A DNA stretch of 64,000 bases from Pseudomonas sp. GM50 (GTDB taxonomy: Bacteria; Pseudomonadota; Gammaproteobacteria; Pseudomonadales; Pseudomonadaceae): positions 1 through 64,000 of the forward strand of contig NZ_AKJK01000040.1 of NCBI RefSeq assembly GCF_000282375.1, in the 5' to 3' direction. Of the stretch, positions 10,095-17,875 are shown piece after piece. Position 1 is the stretch's first letter; every line of letters starts with the position of its first letter. The translations under genes were made by a program, and so were the position numbers. The notes beneath the pieces are model-generated. The model was not told the DNA's origin. It ran no database searches and saw nothing but the letters and a program-made list of their open reading frames with translations.

Positions 10095-11129
10095 ATGAAA
10101 CTGAAAAACACCTTGGGCTTGGCCATTGGTTCTCTTATTGCCGCCACTTCGTTCGGCGCTCTGGCACAAGGCCAAGGCGCAGTTGAAATCGAAGGCTTCG
10201 CTAAGAAAGAACAATTCGACAGCGCTCGTAACTTCAAGAACAACGGCAACCTGTTCGGCGGTTCGATCGGTTACTTCCTGACCGACGACGTTGAACTGCG
10301 TCTGGCCTACGACGAAGTGCACAACGTGCGTTCCGACGACGGTCGTAACATCAAGGGCGCTAACACCGCTCTGGACGCCCTGTACCACTTCAACAACCCG
10401 GGCGACATGCTGCGTCCGTACGTATCGGCTGGTTTCTCCGATCAAAGCATCGGTCAGAACGGCACTGGCGGTCGTAACCGTTCTACCTTCGCCAACGTTG
10501 GCGGCGGTGCCAAGCTGTACTTCACCGACAACTTCTACGCCCGTGCCGGCGTTGAAGCTCAGTACAACATCGACCAGGGCGACACCGAGTGGGCTCCAAG
10601 CGTCGGTATCGGTGTGAACTTCGGTGGCGGCTCCAAGCCTGCTGCTGCTCCAGTTCCAGCACCAGCTGAAGTCTGCGCTGACAGCGACAACGATGGCGTT
10701 TGCGACAACGTTGACAAGTGCCCGGACACCCCAGCCAACGTAACTGTTGACGCTGATGGCTGCCCAGCAGTTGCTGAAGTTGTTCGTGTTGAGCTGGACG
10801 TGAAATTCGACTTCGACAAGTCGGTAGTCAAGCCTAACAGCTACGGCGACATCAAAAACCTGGCTGACTTCATGAAGCAGTACCCATCCACCACTACTAC
10901 TGTTGAAGGTCACACTGACTCCGTCGGTCCTGACGCTTACAACCAGAAACTGTCCGAGCGTCGTGCAAACGCAGTTAAGCAAGTTCTGACCAACCAGTAC
11001 GGTGTTGAATCGTCCCGCGTTCAGTCTGTTGGCTACGGCGAATCCCGCCCAGTTGCTGACAACAAAACTGAAGCTGGTCGCGCTGTAAACCGTCGCGTAG
11101 AAGCGCAGGTTGAAGCTAGCGGTAAGTAA
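10095..11129 (+). CDS. oprF: major outer-membrane porin OprF
   Basis: OprF is the main structural porin of Pseudomonas, linking outer membrane and peptidoglycan. The 344-residue precursor has a signal peptide (MKLKNTLGLAIGSLIAATSF, probable cleavage after ALA near residue 24), an N-terminal eight-strand barrel, a Pro/Ala linker near residue 185, a cysteine-containing calcium-type segment (DSDNDGVCDNVDKCPDTP), and a C-terminal OmpA domain with the peptidoglycan-binding TVEGHTDSVG and NQKLSERRA motifs. It lies just behind sigX, which is known to drive it, and ends at a strong terminator. Codon use is strongly biased, as expected for a very abundant protein. Confidence 0.98.
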   Translation: MKLKNTLGLAIGSLIAATSFGALAQGQGAVEIEGFAKKEQFDSARNFKNNGNLFGGSIGYFLTDDVELRLAYDEVHNVRSDDGRNIKGANTALDALYHFNNPGDMLRPYVSAGFSDQSIGQNGTGGRNRSTFANVGGGAKLYFTDNFYARAGVEAQYNIDQGDTEWAPSVGIGVNFGGGSKPAAAPVPAPAEVCADSDNDGVCDNVDKCPDTPANVTVDADGCPAVAEVVRVELDVKFDFDKSVVKPNSYGDIKNLADFMKQYPSTTTTVEGHTDSVGPDAYNQKLSERRANAVKQVLTNQYGVESSRVQSVGYGESRPVADNKTEAGRAVNRRVEAQVEASGK

Positions 11130-11146
11130 TTAGCTCGCAGCTTTGG

Positions 11147-11173
11147 AAAAGCCCGGCTTAGGCCGGGCTTTTC
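11147..11173 (+). terminator. intrinsic terminator of oprF
   Basis: AAAAGCCCGGC and GCCGGGCTTTT flank a short loop (TTAG), starting 17 bases after the oprF stop codon. It faces the convergent end of cobA and could act on both strands. Confidence 0.9.
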
Positions 11174-11213
11174 TTTGTCTGCGATTTGGTGAAAAGGGGT
11201 TGGCAAGGTAGGT

Positions 11214-11978
11214 TCAGGCTGATTGATCGGCCGTCATCGCGGGCAAGCCACGCTCCCACAGAGATGACGTTGCACAGGCTGCCACGGTTCCAATCACCAA
11301 AATGGCTGGGCTTTTCAATTCAAAGGCGCAGGCGTCTTTCTCCATCGCTGTCAGGTCGCTCCGACATTCCCGTTGGTGCGGCAGGGAAGCATTTTCGATC
11401 ATCGCCACAGGCGTATCGGCTGCCATTCCGCCGGCCAGCAGTTGCTGGCGAATTTCACTGAGCTTCGCCACGCCCATGTAGATCACCAGCGTGGTACCCC
11501 CTTGAGCCAGGGCCTGCCAGTTCAGGCTGCTGTCATCCTGAGTGTGCGCCGTGACCAGTGTCACGCCACGCGCGACGCCCCTTAGCGTCAGCGGAATATC
11601 GCATTGGGTCGCGCCGGCAAGACCCGCGGTGATGCCATTGACCAGCTCAACCTCGACGCCACGCTCACGCAGCCACTGAGCTTCTTCACCGCCGCGCCCG
11701 AAGATGCACGGATCGCCACCCTTGAGCCGCACCACGCATTTGCCGTGGCGGGTATAACGCAACATCAGGCGATGAATGAAGGCTTGAGGCGTGGAGCGAC
11801 AGCCACCGCGCTTACCCACAGGAATAATTCGCGCATTCGGGCAATGCTCCAGCACCGCGTCATTGACCAGATCGTCGATCAGCACCACGTCCGCTTCACG
11901 CAACGCTCGAACCGCCTTGAGGGTCAGCAATTCAGGGTCGCCAGGACCCGCACCCACCAGCCAGACTTTTGCGCTCAT
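11214..11978 (-). CDS. cobA: uroporphyrinogen-III C-methyltransferase (siroheme branch)
   Basis: This SAM-dependent enzyme methylates uroporphyrinogen III at C2 and C7 to precorrin-2, the precursor of siroheme. The 254-residue protein shows the family motifs GAGPGDPELLTLKA near the N terminus, RLKGGDPCIFGRGGEEA near residue 90 and the GITAGLAGATQ block. It is the last gene of the nirB-nirD-nitrate reductase operon, ten bases after the reductase stop, and supplies the siroheme that NirB needs; nirE is an equivalent name in pseudomonads. The last residues (SLWERGLPAMTADQSA) are encoded by a REP unit, so the C terminus is probably a recent extension. Confidence 0.93.
   Translation of the reverse strand: MSAKVWLVGAGPGDPELLTLKAVRALREADVVLIDDLVNDAVLEHCPNARIIPVGKRGGCRSTPQAFIHRLMLRYTRHGKCVVRLKGGDPCIFGRGGEEAQWLRERGVEVELVNGITAGLAGATQCDIPLTLRGVARGVTLVTAHTQDDSSLNWQALAQGGTTLVIYMGVAKLSEIRQQLLAGGMAADTPVAMIENASLPHQRECRSDLTAMEKDACAFELKSPAILVIGTVAACATSSLWERGLPAMTADQSA
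11235..11260. repeat. single REP unit inside the 3' end of cobA
   Basis: CATCGCGGGCAAGCCACGCT followed by CCCACA matches the REP core found elsewhere in the window. It lies inside the cobA reading frame, and the stop codon comes 19 bases beyond it. No inverted partner is visible nearby. Confidence 0.85.
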
Positions 11979-11988
11979 AGTGTTTTCC

Positions 11989-14703
11989 TCACGAGATGAC
12001 GGCGACTGGCTGCGCGGTGGCGGCCAGCAAACGCTTGATTTCCGGTACGCAGGAGCCGCATTGCGTGCCGCAGCCCAGTTCTTGTTTCAAACCCTGCAAG
12101 TCCAGGCCACGACCAATGCCGGCACAGACCGCGTTCTGGCTGACGTTCATGCAGTTGCACAGGGTTTTGGTGCCGGATGCCGGACCGCCAGCGCTGCCCG
12201 GTGGCGCACTCAAGGGTGCCAGCAGCCAACGGCGTAGCTGTTCGTCGGCGCGACCTTCGAGCCACAGGCTTTGCAGCCAGTGCTGGGCGAGGGTTTCACC
12301 GGCCAGGCGAATCGCGGTGATCCGACCGTTTTCGATCCGTACCCGCTTGCCGATCGAGCGCCGAGGATCGTCGTAGGCCAATACCGGGCCGTCGTTGAGC
12401 CCCAGACATTGATCGATATCACGCAACAGCTGCGGCTCTGGCGCAGTGGCGCTGGCGGCGCGTATCAGCAGTGCAGGGCGCTCACGGCCGGTAAGGCTGA
12501 GGCTTGCGTAGGAAAACGCCTCGCAGAGCGGTCGCAGCGTCTCCAAGTGTTGTTGAACATCACCCTCTATCAGGGCGAAAAGCTGCCAGGGCAATTGCAC
12601 CGGCTCGAGTCGTACGCCGCTGTGCTTGAGTTCCGGTTGTTTCGACAATGGGTCGAAGGCGGGAAGGGTGAGGGTATTCACGCCGCCCTTGAGAAAACGG
12701 TCGCCCCAATGCATCGGCAGGAACGCCTGGCCCGGACGTACGCTGTCGTCGCTGCTGACCGGCACGATCACCGAGCCCCGGCGACTTTTCAGATTGATCA
12801 GATCGCCCGGTTGCAGGCGATGCCGACGCAGTTCATCCGGGTGCAGGCTCAACACGGCTTCGCTGACATGGCCGAATAGCTGCGCGGCGGTGCCGGTGCG
12901 GCTCATGCCGTGCCATTGATCGCGCAGGCGGCCGGTGATCAGAGTCAGGGGGAAGCGCGCATCGCGTTGTTCCTTGGCGGCGCGATACGGGTCGGTGATG
13001 AACTGTGCACGCCCGCTGGCGGTCGGGAAAACTCCGTCGAGATACAGCCGCGCCGTGCCTTCGCGAGCCCCGGCGGGGAAGGGCCATTGCTGCGGGCCGA
13101 GCTGGTCGATCAGCGCATGGCTGATGCCGGAGAGGTCGAGGTCGCGGCCGCGCGTCAGGTGTTTGTATTCGTCGAAGACCTGCGCCGGGGTTTCAAAGGC
13201 AAACAGGCTGGTGGCTCCAGGGCGCAGATGTTTTTCCAGGCGCTGTGCGAAATCCACGGTGATCGCCCAGTCGGACCGTGCTTCACCGGGTGCGCCGATG
13301 GCCCGGCGGACGTGGGAAATGCGCCGTTCGGAGTTGGTTACCGTGCCGTCCTTTTCACCCCAACTGGCGGCGGGCAGCAGCAGGTCGGCGAACGCGGCGG
13401 TTTCGGTGGTGCGAAAGGCTTCTTGCAACACCACGAACGGACAGGCTTGCAGTGCCTCGCGCACAGCGGTCTGGTCCGGCAGCGACTGTGCAGGGTTGGT
13501 GCAGGCGATCCACAGGGCTTTGATCTTGCCGCTGCGCATCTGCTCGAATAGTTCGATGGCGGTCAGCCCGGTGTTCTCGGGCAGTTGATCAACGCCCCAG
13601 TAGTCGGCCACTTGCGCGCGGTGTTCGGCATTGGCGGCTTCGCGATGGCCTGGCAGCAGGTTCGACAAACTGCCGGTTTCCCGGCCGCCCATGGCATTCG
13701 GCTGACCCGTCAGCGAGAAAGGTCCTGCGCCGGGGCGACCGATTTGCCCGGTAGCCAGGTGCAGGTTGATCAGCGCGCTGTTTTTTGCGCTGCCGGCAGT
13801 GGACTGATTCAGCCCCATGCACCACAGCGACAGAAAGCTCGGTGAAGTGCCGACCCATTCCGCGCATTGCTGCAATTGCTCGACGCTGATCCCGCAGAGT
13901 TGCGACACCATTGTCGGGGTGTAATCACGCACCAGGTTTTTCAGCTCGGCGAGGCCTTCGGTGTGAGCCTTGATGAAGTCGCGGTCGACCCAGTCTTCCC
14001 ACAGCAACAGGTGCAAAATCCCATGGAACAAGGCGACATCGGTGCCGGGCAGAATCGCCAAATGCATGTCAGCCAAATCGCAGGTGTCGGTGCGCCGTGG
14101 GTCGATGACGATGACTTTCATCTGTGGGCGGCGGGATTTCGCTTCTTCCAGGCGACGAAAGAGGACCGGGTGGGCGTAGGCCATGTTGCTGCCGACGATC
14201 ATCACGCAGTCGCTCAATTCCAGGTCTTCGTAGTTGCAGGGCGGGGCGTCGGCGCCGAGGCTGCGCTTGTAGCCGACCACGGCTGAAGACATGCACAGTC
14301 GTGAATTACTGTCGATGTTGTTGGTGCCCACCAGCGCTCGCGCCAGTTTGTTGAAGGCGTAGTAGTCCTCGGTCAGCAACTGCCCGGAGATATAGAACGC
14401 AACGCTGTCCGGACCATGCTCGGCGATGGTTTCGGCGAAGACGCTGGCGGCGTGATCGAGGGCAGTGTCCCAGTCAGTGCGGCTGCGGGCCAGGCCTTTG
14501 CCCAGGCGCAGTTCCGGGTACAACGCCCGTGCCGTCAGGTCGCCAGTCAGGTGCAGGGTCGAACCTTTACTGCACAACTTGCCGAAGTTGGCCGGGTGTG
14601 CCGGATCGCCGCTGACGCCGAGGATGCGCTCGCCGTCGTGCTCGATCAGCACACCACAGCCGACCCCGCAGTAGCAGCAGGTGGAGGCGGTGATCTGGTT
14701 CAT
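11989..14703 (-). CDS. nasC: assimilatory nitrate reductase, molybdenum-type, with C-terminal [2Fe-2S] domain
   Basis: It reduces nitrate to nitrite in the cytoplasm for nitrogen assimilation. The 904-residue protein starts with a [4Fe-4S] cluster motif (C9, C12, C16, C44), continues with the bis-MGD molybdopterin domains (NSRLCMSSAVVGYK, GTDVALFHGILH, NAMGGRETG) and the dinucleotide-binding domain (LTLITGRLRDQWHGMSRTG). It ends with a BFD-like [2Fe-2S] domain (CNCMNVSQNAV...CGTQCGSCVPEI). Its ATG overlaps the nirD stop codon (ATGA), which implies translational coupling. nasC is the P. aeruginosa name; others call it nasA. No separate NADH-reductase subunit gene is seen in the cluster. Confidence 0.95.
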   Translation of the reverse strand: MNQITASTCCYCGVGCGVLIEHDGERILGVSGDPAHPANFGKLCSKGSTLHLTGDLTARALYPELRLGKGLARSRTDWDTALDHAASVFAETIAEHGPDSVAFYISGQLLTEDYYAFNKLARALVGTNNIDSNSRLCMSSAVVGYKRSLGADAPPCNYEDLELSDCVMIVGSNMAYAHPVLFRRLEEAKSRRPQMKVIVIDPRRTDTCDLADMHLAILPGTDVALFHGILHLLLWEDWVDRDFIKAHTEGLAELKNLVRDYTPTMVSQLCGISVEQLQQCAEWVGTSPSFLSLWCMGLNQSTAGSAKNSALINLHLATGQIGRPGAGPFSLTGQPNAMGGRETGSLSNLLPGHREAANAEHRAQVADYWGVDQLPENTGLTAIELFEQMRSGKIKALWIACTNPAQSLPDQTAVREALQACPFVVLQEAFRTTETAAFADLLLPAASWGEKDGTVTNSERRISHVRRAIGAPGEARSDWAITVDFAQRLEKHLRPGATSLFAFETPAQVFDEYKHLTRGRDLDLSGISHALIDQLGPQQWPFPAGAREGTARLYLDGVFPTASGRAQFITDPYRAAKEQRDARFPLTLITGRLRDQWHGMSRTGTAAQLFGHVSEAVLSLHPDELRRHRLQPGDLINLKSRRGSVIVPVSSDDSVRPGQAFLPMHWGDRFLKGGVNTLTLPAFDPLSKQPELKHSGVRLEPVQLPWQLFALIEGDVQQHLETLRPLCEAFSYASLSLTGRERPALLIRAASATAPEPQLLRDIDQCLGLNDGPVLAYDDPRRSIGKRVRIENGRITAIRLAGETLAQHWLQSLWLEGRADEQLRRWLLAPLSAPPGSAGGPASGTKTLCNCMNVSQNAVCAGIGRGLDLQGLKQELGCGTQCGSCVPEIKRLLAATAQPVAVIS

Positions 14704-15020
14704 CAGCTTGCTTCCCGCAGGGCCAGCAGCACCCGGCCATTCTCGACCCGTGCCGAGTGATGGTGGGCGCAGCCGATATCCGGGGCCTGGGCCTCACCGG
14801 TTTCCAGATCGATCTGCCAGTTGTGCAGCGGGCAGGCCACCCGTTTGCCGTAGATCAAACCCTGGGACAACGGGCCGCCCTTGTGCGGGCAGCGATCGTC
14901 GAGGGCGAAAACCTCATCGTCGCTCGTACGAAAAATCGCGATGTCGCCTTTCGGGCCCGCAATAATCCGTGAGCCAAGGGTGTTGATCTCTTCCAGTGCG
15001 CAGATATCCAGCCAGTTCAT
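14703..15020 (-). CDS. nirD: nitrite reductase small subunit NirD
   Basis: NirD is the Rieske-like partner of NirB in NADH-dependent nitrite reduction to ammonium. The 105-residue protein carries CPHKGGPLSQG and CPLHNWQIDLETG, a complete Rieske-type C-x-H...C-x2-H set (here C-P-H and C-P-L-H), which some NirD proteins lack. Both ends overlap their neighbours by ATGA junctions: the start with the nirB stop and the stop with the nitrate reductase start. This points to one tightly coupled operon. Confidence 0.95.
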   Translation of the reverse strand: MNWLDICALEEINTLGSRIIAGPKGDIAIFRTSDDEVFALDDRCPHKGGPLSQGLIYGKRVACPLHNWQIDLETGEAQAPDIGCAHHHSARVENGRVLLALREAS

Positions 15021-17470
15021 ACCGACACCTCCAGGTTCTTCACGGGAATGACCTCGAATTCTTTTTTCAGCAGCGGCTGTTCAAGGCGTTCCTTCCAGGG
15101 GTCCTGTTCGAACGACAGGGAAAATTGCAGGCGATCGTTCAGTGCCTTGCGCCGTTCCGGGTCTTCCAGCACGGCTTTCTTGATGTGTTCCATGCCGACC
15201 CGTTGCAGGTAATGCACGGTGCGTTCGAGGTAGAAGGCTTCTTCGCGATACAGCTGCAGGAAAGCGCCGTTGTATTCGCGCACTTCTTCGGCGGTTTTCA
15301 GTTTGACGAAGAACTCCGCGACTTCGGTTTTGATCCCGCCGTTGCCACCGATGTACATCTCCCAGCCGGAGTCCACGCCGATAATTCCGACGTCCTTGAT
15401 CCCCGCTTCCGAGCAGTTGCGTGGGCAACCGGAGACGGCCAGTTTCACTTTGTGCGGCGACCACATGTTGAACAGGTCGTGCTCAAGCTCGATGCCCAGT
15501 TGCGTGGAGTTCTGGGTGCCGAAGCGGCAGAACTCGCTGCCGACACAGGTTTTTACGGTACGGATGGATTTGCCGTAGGCGTGGCCGGACGGCATGTCCA
15601 GGTCTTTCCAGACGCCTGGCAGGTCCTGCTTCTTGATCCCCAGCAAGTCGATGCGCTGGCCGCCGGTGACCTTGACCATCGGCACGTTGTACTTGTCGGC
15701 CACGTCGGCAATGCGCCGCAGCTCTGAAGGATTGGTCACACCGCCCCACATCCGCGGGACTACAGAGTAAGTGCCGTCTTTCTGAATGTTGGCGTGGGCG
15801 CGTTCGTTGATCAGGCGCGATTGCGGGTCGTCCTTGGCTTCGCCCGGCCAGGTGGAAATCAGGTAGTAGTTGAGCGCCGGACGGCACGTGGCGCAACCGT
15901 TCGGGGTGCGCCAGTTCAGGTAGCTCATGGTGCCAGCGATGGTCAGCAGGTGCTGGTCGCGGATGGCCTGGCGGATTTGCCCATGGTTGAGGTCGCTGCA
16001 ACCACAGATGGCTTTTTCGCTTTTCGGTTTGACGTCCGCCGCACCGCCCACGGTATTGATCAGGATCTGCTCGACGAGGCCGGCGCAGGAACCGCAAGAA
16101 CTGGCGGCCTTGGTGTGTTTTTTCACGTCATCAACGCTGAACAGGCCGTGTTCCTGAATGGCCTTGACGATGGTGCCTTTGCACACGCCATTGCAGCCGC
16201 AGACTTCGGCGGTGTCGGCCATGCTCATGGCTTTGTCCTGGCCTTGGTGTCCTACATCGCCAAGAGCGTTTTCGCCGAACATCAGGTGATCGCGGATCTC
16301 GCCGATGGCATGGTTCTCACGGATCTGCCGGAAATACCAACCGCCATCTGCCGTATCGCCGTACAGACAAGCCCCGACCAACACGTCATCCTTGATCACC
16401 AGTTTTTTGTAGACCCCGCCGATCGGGTCGGAGAGGGTGATGGTTTCGGTGCCTTCGCCGCCCATGAAGTCGCCGGCGGAAAACAGATCGATACCGGTGA
16501 CTTTCAATTTGGTCGACGTCACCGAGCCCTTGTAGGTGGCGAAACCCAGTTGGGCGAGGTGGTTGGCGCACACCTTGGCCTGTTCGAACAGCGGCGCGAC
16601 CAGACCGTAGGCGATGCCACGGTGGCTGGCGCATTCGCCGATGGCGTAGACCCGAGGGTCGTAGGTTTGCATCGTGTCGTTGACCAGAATCCCGCGGTTG
16701 CACGGGATGCCGGATTTTTCCGCGAGTTCGGTGTTGGGACGAATACCGGCGGCCATCACCACCAGGTCGGCGGGGATGATGTCGCCGTTCTTGAACTGCA
16801 CCGAGCCAACCCGGCCATTGCCGGCGTCGTGCAGGGCCTGGGTCTGTTCGCACAGGCGGAAATGCAGGCCGCGGGCTTCCAGGGCGGTTTGCAGGAGTTG
16901 ACCACTGGTTTTGTCCAGTTGCCGTTCCAGCAGCCATTCGCCGATGTGCACCACGGTGACGTGCATGCCGCGCAGCATCAGGCCGTTGGCGGCTTCAAGG
17001 CCCAGCAGGCCGCCGCCGATGACCACGGCGTGCTTGTGGGTCTTGGCGGTGTCGATCATCGCCTGAGTGTCGGCAATGTCACGGTAGCCGATCACGCCCT
17101 GCAACGTATTACCAGGGATTGGCAGGATGAACGGGGTCGAACCGGTGGCAATCAGCAGGCGGTCGTATTCGGCCTCGGTGCCGTCTTCGGCGATGACCCG
17201 ACGTTTGACCCGGTCGATCTCCACCACTTTGCGGTTGAGCAGCAGTTTGATGTTGTTTTCCAGGTACCAGTCCAGATCGTTGAGCACGATCTCTTCGAAG
17301 GTCTGTTCGCCGGCCAGTACAGGCGACAGCAGGATGCGGTTGTAGTTGGTATGGGGTTCGGCGCCGAAGACCGTGATGTCGTACAGCTCATTACTCAGCT
17401 TGAGCAGTTCTTCCAGGGTACGAACCCCGGCCATGCCGTTGCCGATCATCACTAGTTTTAGTTTTTTCAT
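15017..17470 (-). CDS. nirB: nitrite reductase [NAD(P)H] large subunit NirB
   Basis: NirB carries out the six-electron reduction of nitrite to ammonium in the cytoplasm. The 817-residue protein has an N-terminal FAD/NAD(P)H domain (GNGMAGVRTLEELL at residues 10-23; VVIGGGLLGLEAANG), two BFD-like [2Fe-2S] segments (CGCNGVCKGT...SCGSCAG and CGCSDLNHGQ...GCATCRP), and the siroheme-[4Fe-4S] domain with CVGSEFC and SGCPRNCSEAG. The ATG at 17470 follows GGAGAACCTG. It is the first gene of nirB-nirD-nasC-cobA and is preceded by an untranslated leader with two hexaloop hairpins and a terminator, expected to be read through only when NasT is active. Confidence 0.97.
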   Translation of the reverse strand: MKKLKLVMIGNGMAGVRTLEELLKLSNELYDITVFGAEPHTNYNRILLSPVLAGEQTFEEIVLNDLDWYLENNIKLLLNRKVVEIDRVKRRVIAEDGTEAEYDRLLIATGSTPFILPIPGNTLQGVIGYRDIADTQAMIDTAKTHKHAVVIGGGLLGLEAANGLMLRGMHVTVVHIGEWLLERQLDKTSGQLLQTALEARGLHFRLCEQTQALHDAGNGRVGSVQFKNGDIIPADLVVMAAGIRPNTELAEKSGIPCNRGILVNDTMQTYDPRVYAIGECASHRGIAYGLVAPLFEQAKVCANHLAQLGFATYKGSVTSTKLKVTGIDLFSAGDFMGGEGTETITLSDPIGGVYKKLVIKDDVLVGACLYGDTADGGWYFRQIRENHAIGEIRDHLMFGENALGDVGHQGQDKAMSMADTAEVCGCNGVCKGTIVKAIQEHGLFSVDDVKKHTKAASSCGSCAGLVEQILINTVGGAADVKPKSEKAICGCSDLNHGQIRQAIRDQHLLTIAGTMSYLNWRTPNGCATCRPALNYYLISTWPGEAKDDPQSRLINERAHANIQKDGTYSVVPRMWGGVTNPSELRRIADVADKYNVPMVKVTGGQRIDLLGIKKQDLPGVWKDLDMPSGHAYGKSIRTVKTCVGSEFCRFGTQNSTQLGIELEHDLFNMWSPHKVKLAVSGCPRNCSEAGIKDVGIIGVDSGWEMYIGGNGGIKTEVAEFFVKLKTAEEVREYNGAFLQLYREEAFYLERTVHYLQRVGMEHIKKAVLEDPERRKALNDRLQFSLSFEQDPWKERLEQPLLKKEFEVIPVKNLEVSV

Positions 17471-17542
17471 CAGGTTCTCCGGGGAGCTCGGGCCTGCCTC
17501 ATCAGGGCATTCAGGCCTTGCTCGACAAAATTTTGCGCAAAC

Positions 17543-17583
17543 AAAAAAAGGCGTCCCGCTAGTTAACTAGCGAGGACGCCTTT
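17543..17583 (-). terminator. leader terminator of the nirB operon
   Basis: On the minus strand GGCGTCC and its partner GGACGCC enclose the inner stem CGCTAG/CTAGCG and are followed by seven T. It stands about 70 bases before the nirB start codon, inside the leader, as an attenuator would. Confidence 0.9.
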
Positions 17584-17591
17584 GTCCTTGT

Positions 17592-17629
17592 CCCGTTCTC
17601 TCGGGCAGCGCAGCCTTCTACGTTGAAGG
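17592..17629 (-). promoter_or_regulatory. dual hexaloop ANTAR (NasT) target RNA of nirB
   Basis: Read on the minus strand, the first hairpin is CCTTC-AACGTA-GAAGG (17629-17614) and the second CCCG-AGAGAA-CGGG (17605-17592). Both loops are six bases with A at position 1 and G at position 4, the known signature of ANTAR-protein targets. The two are eight bases apart and the second ends eight bases before the terminator. Since nasT, an ANTAR regulator, is in the same cluster, this is very probably its binding element. Confidence 0.85.
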
Positions 17630-17767
17630 TTGGGCTTTATGTATGTTGGGAAAGGTAATGCAGTGGTCGTGCCAAGTCGCACAAATGCGGAATTTATGGG
17701 CTCTCAGCACGGGAGGAGGGTGTTTGTGTGCACCGGTTCAATGCGCTATGCCCGGTTTTGAAGCAGA

Positions 17768-17857
17768 AAAGATCAAAAGATCGCAGGCTTCGCCAGCTCC
17801 TACAGGAGATCGTGGGCACCCGTGGGAGCTGGCGAAGCCTACGATTTTTTGATCTTT
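17768..17857. repeat. REP-like inverted pair (AAAGATCGCAGGC family)
   Basis: AAAAGATCGCAGGCTTCGCC and an inverted GGCGAAGCCTACGATTTTTT flank a spacer with CTCCTAC and GTGGGAG. It sits between the end of the phosphatase/kinase gene and the nirB leader. The stretch from 17641 to 17767 shows no gene; the nirB promoter should lie there but no clear -35/-10 pair was recognised. Confidence 0.8.
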
Positions 17858-17875
17858 ATGGGGGCAGTGAAAAAC

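Noticed and set aside
15794..17455. 553-codon open frame antisense to nirB
   Set aside because: It lies fully within nirB, whose domains are intact; the antisense product has no recognisable motif.
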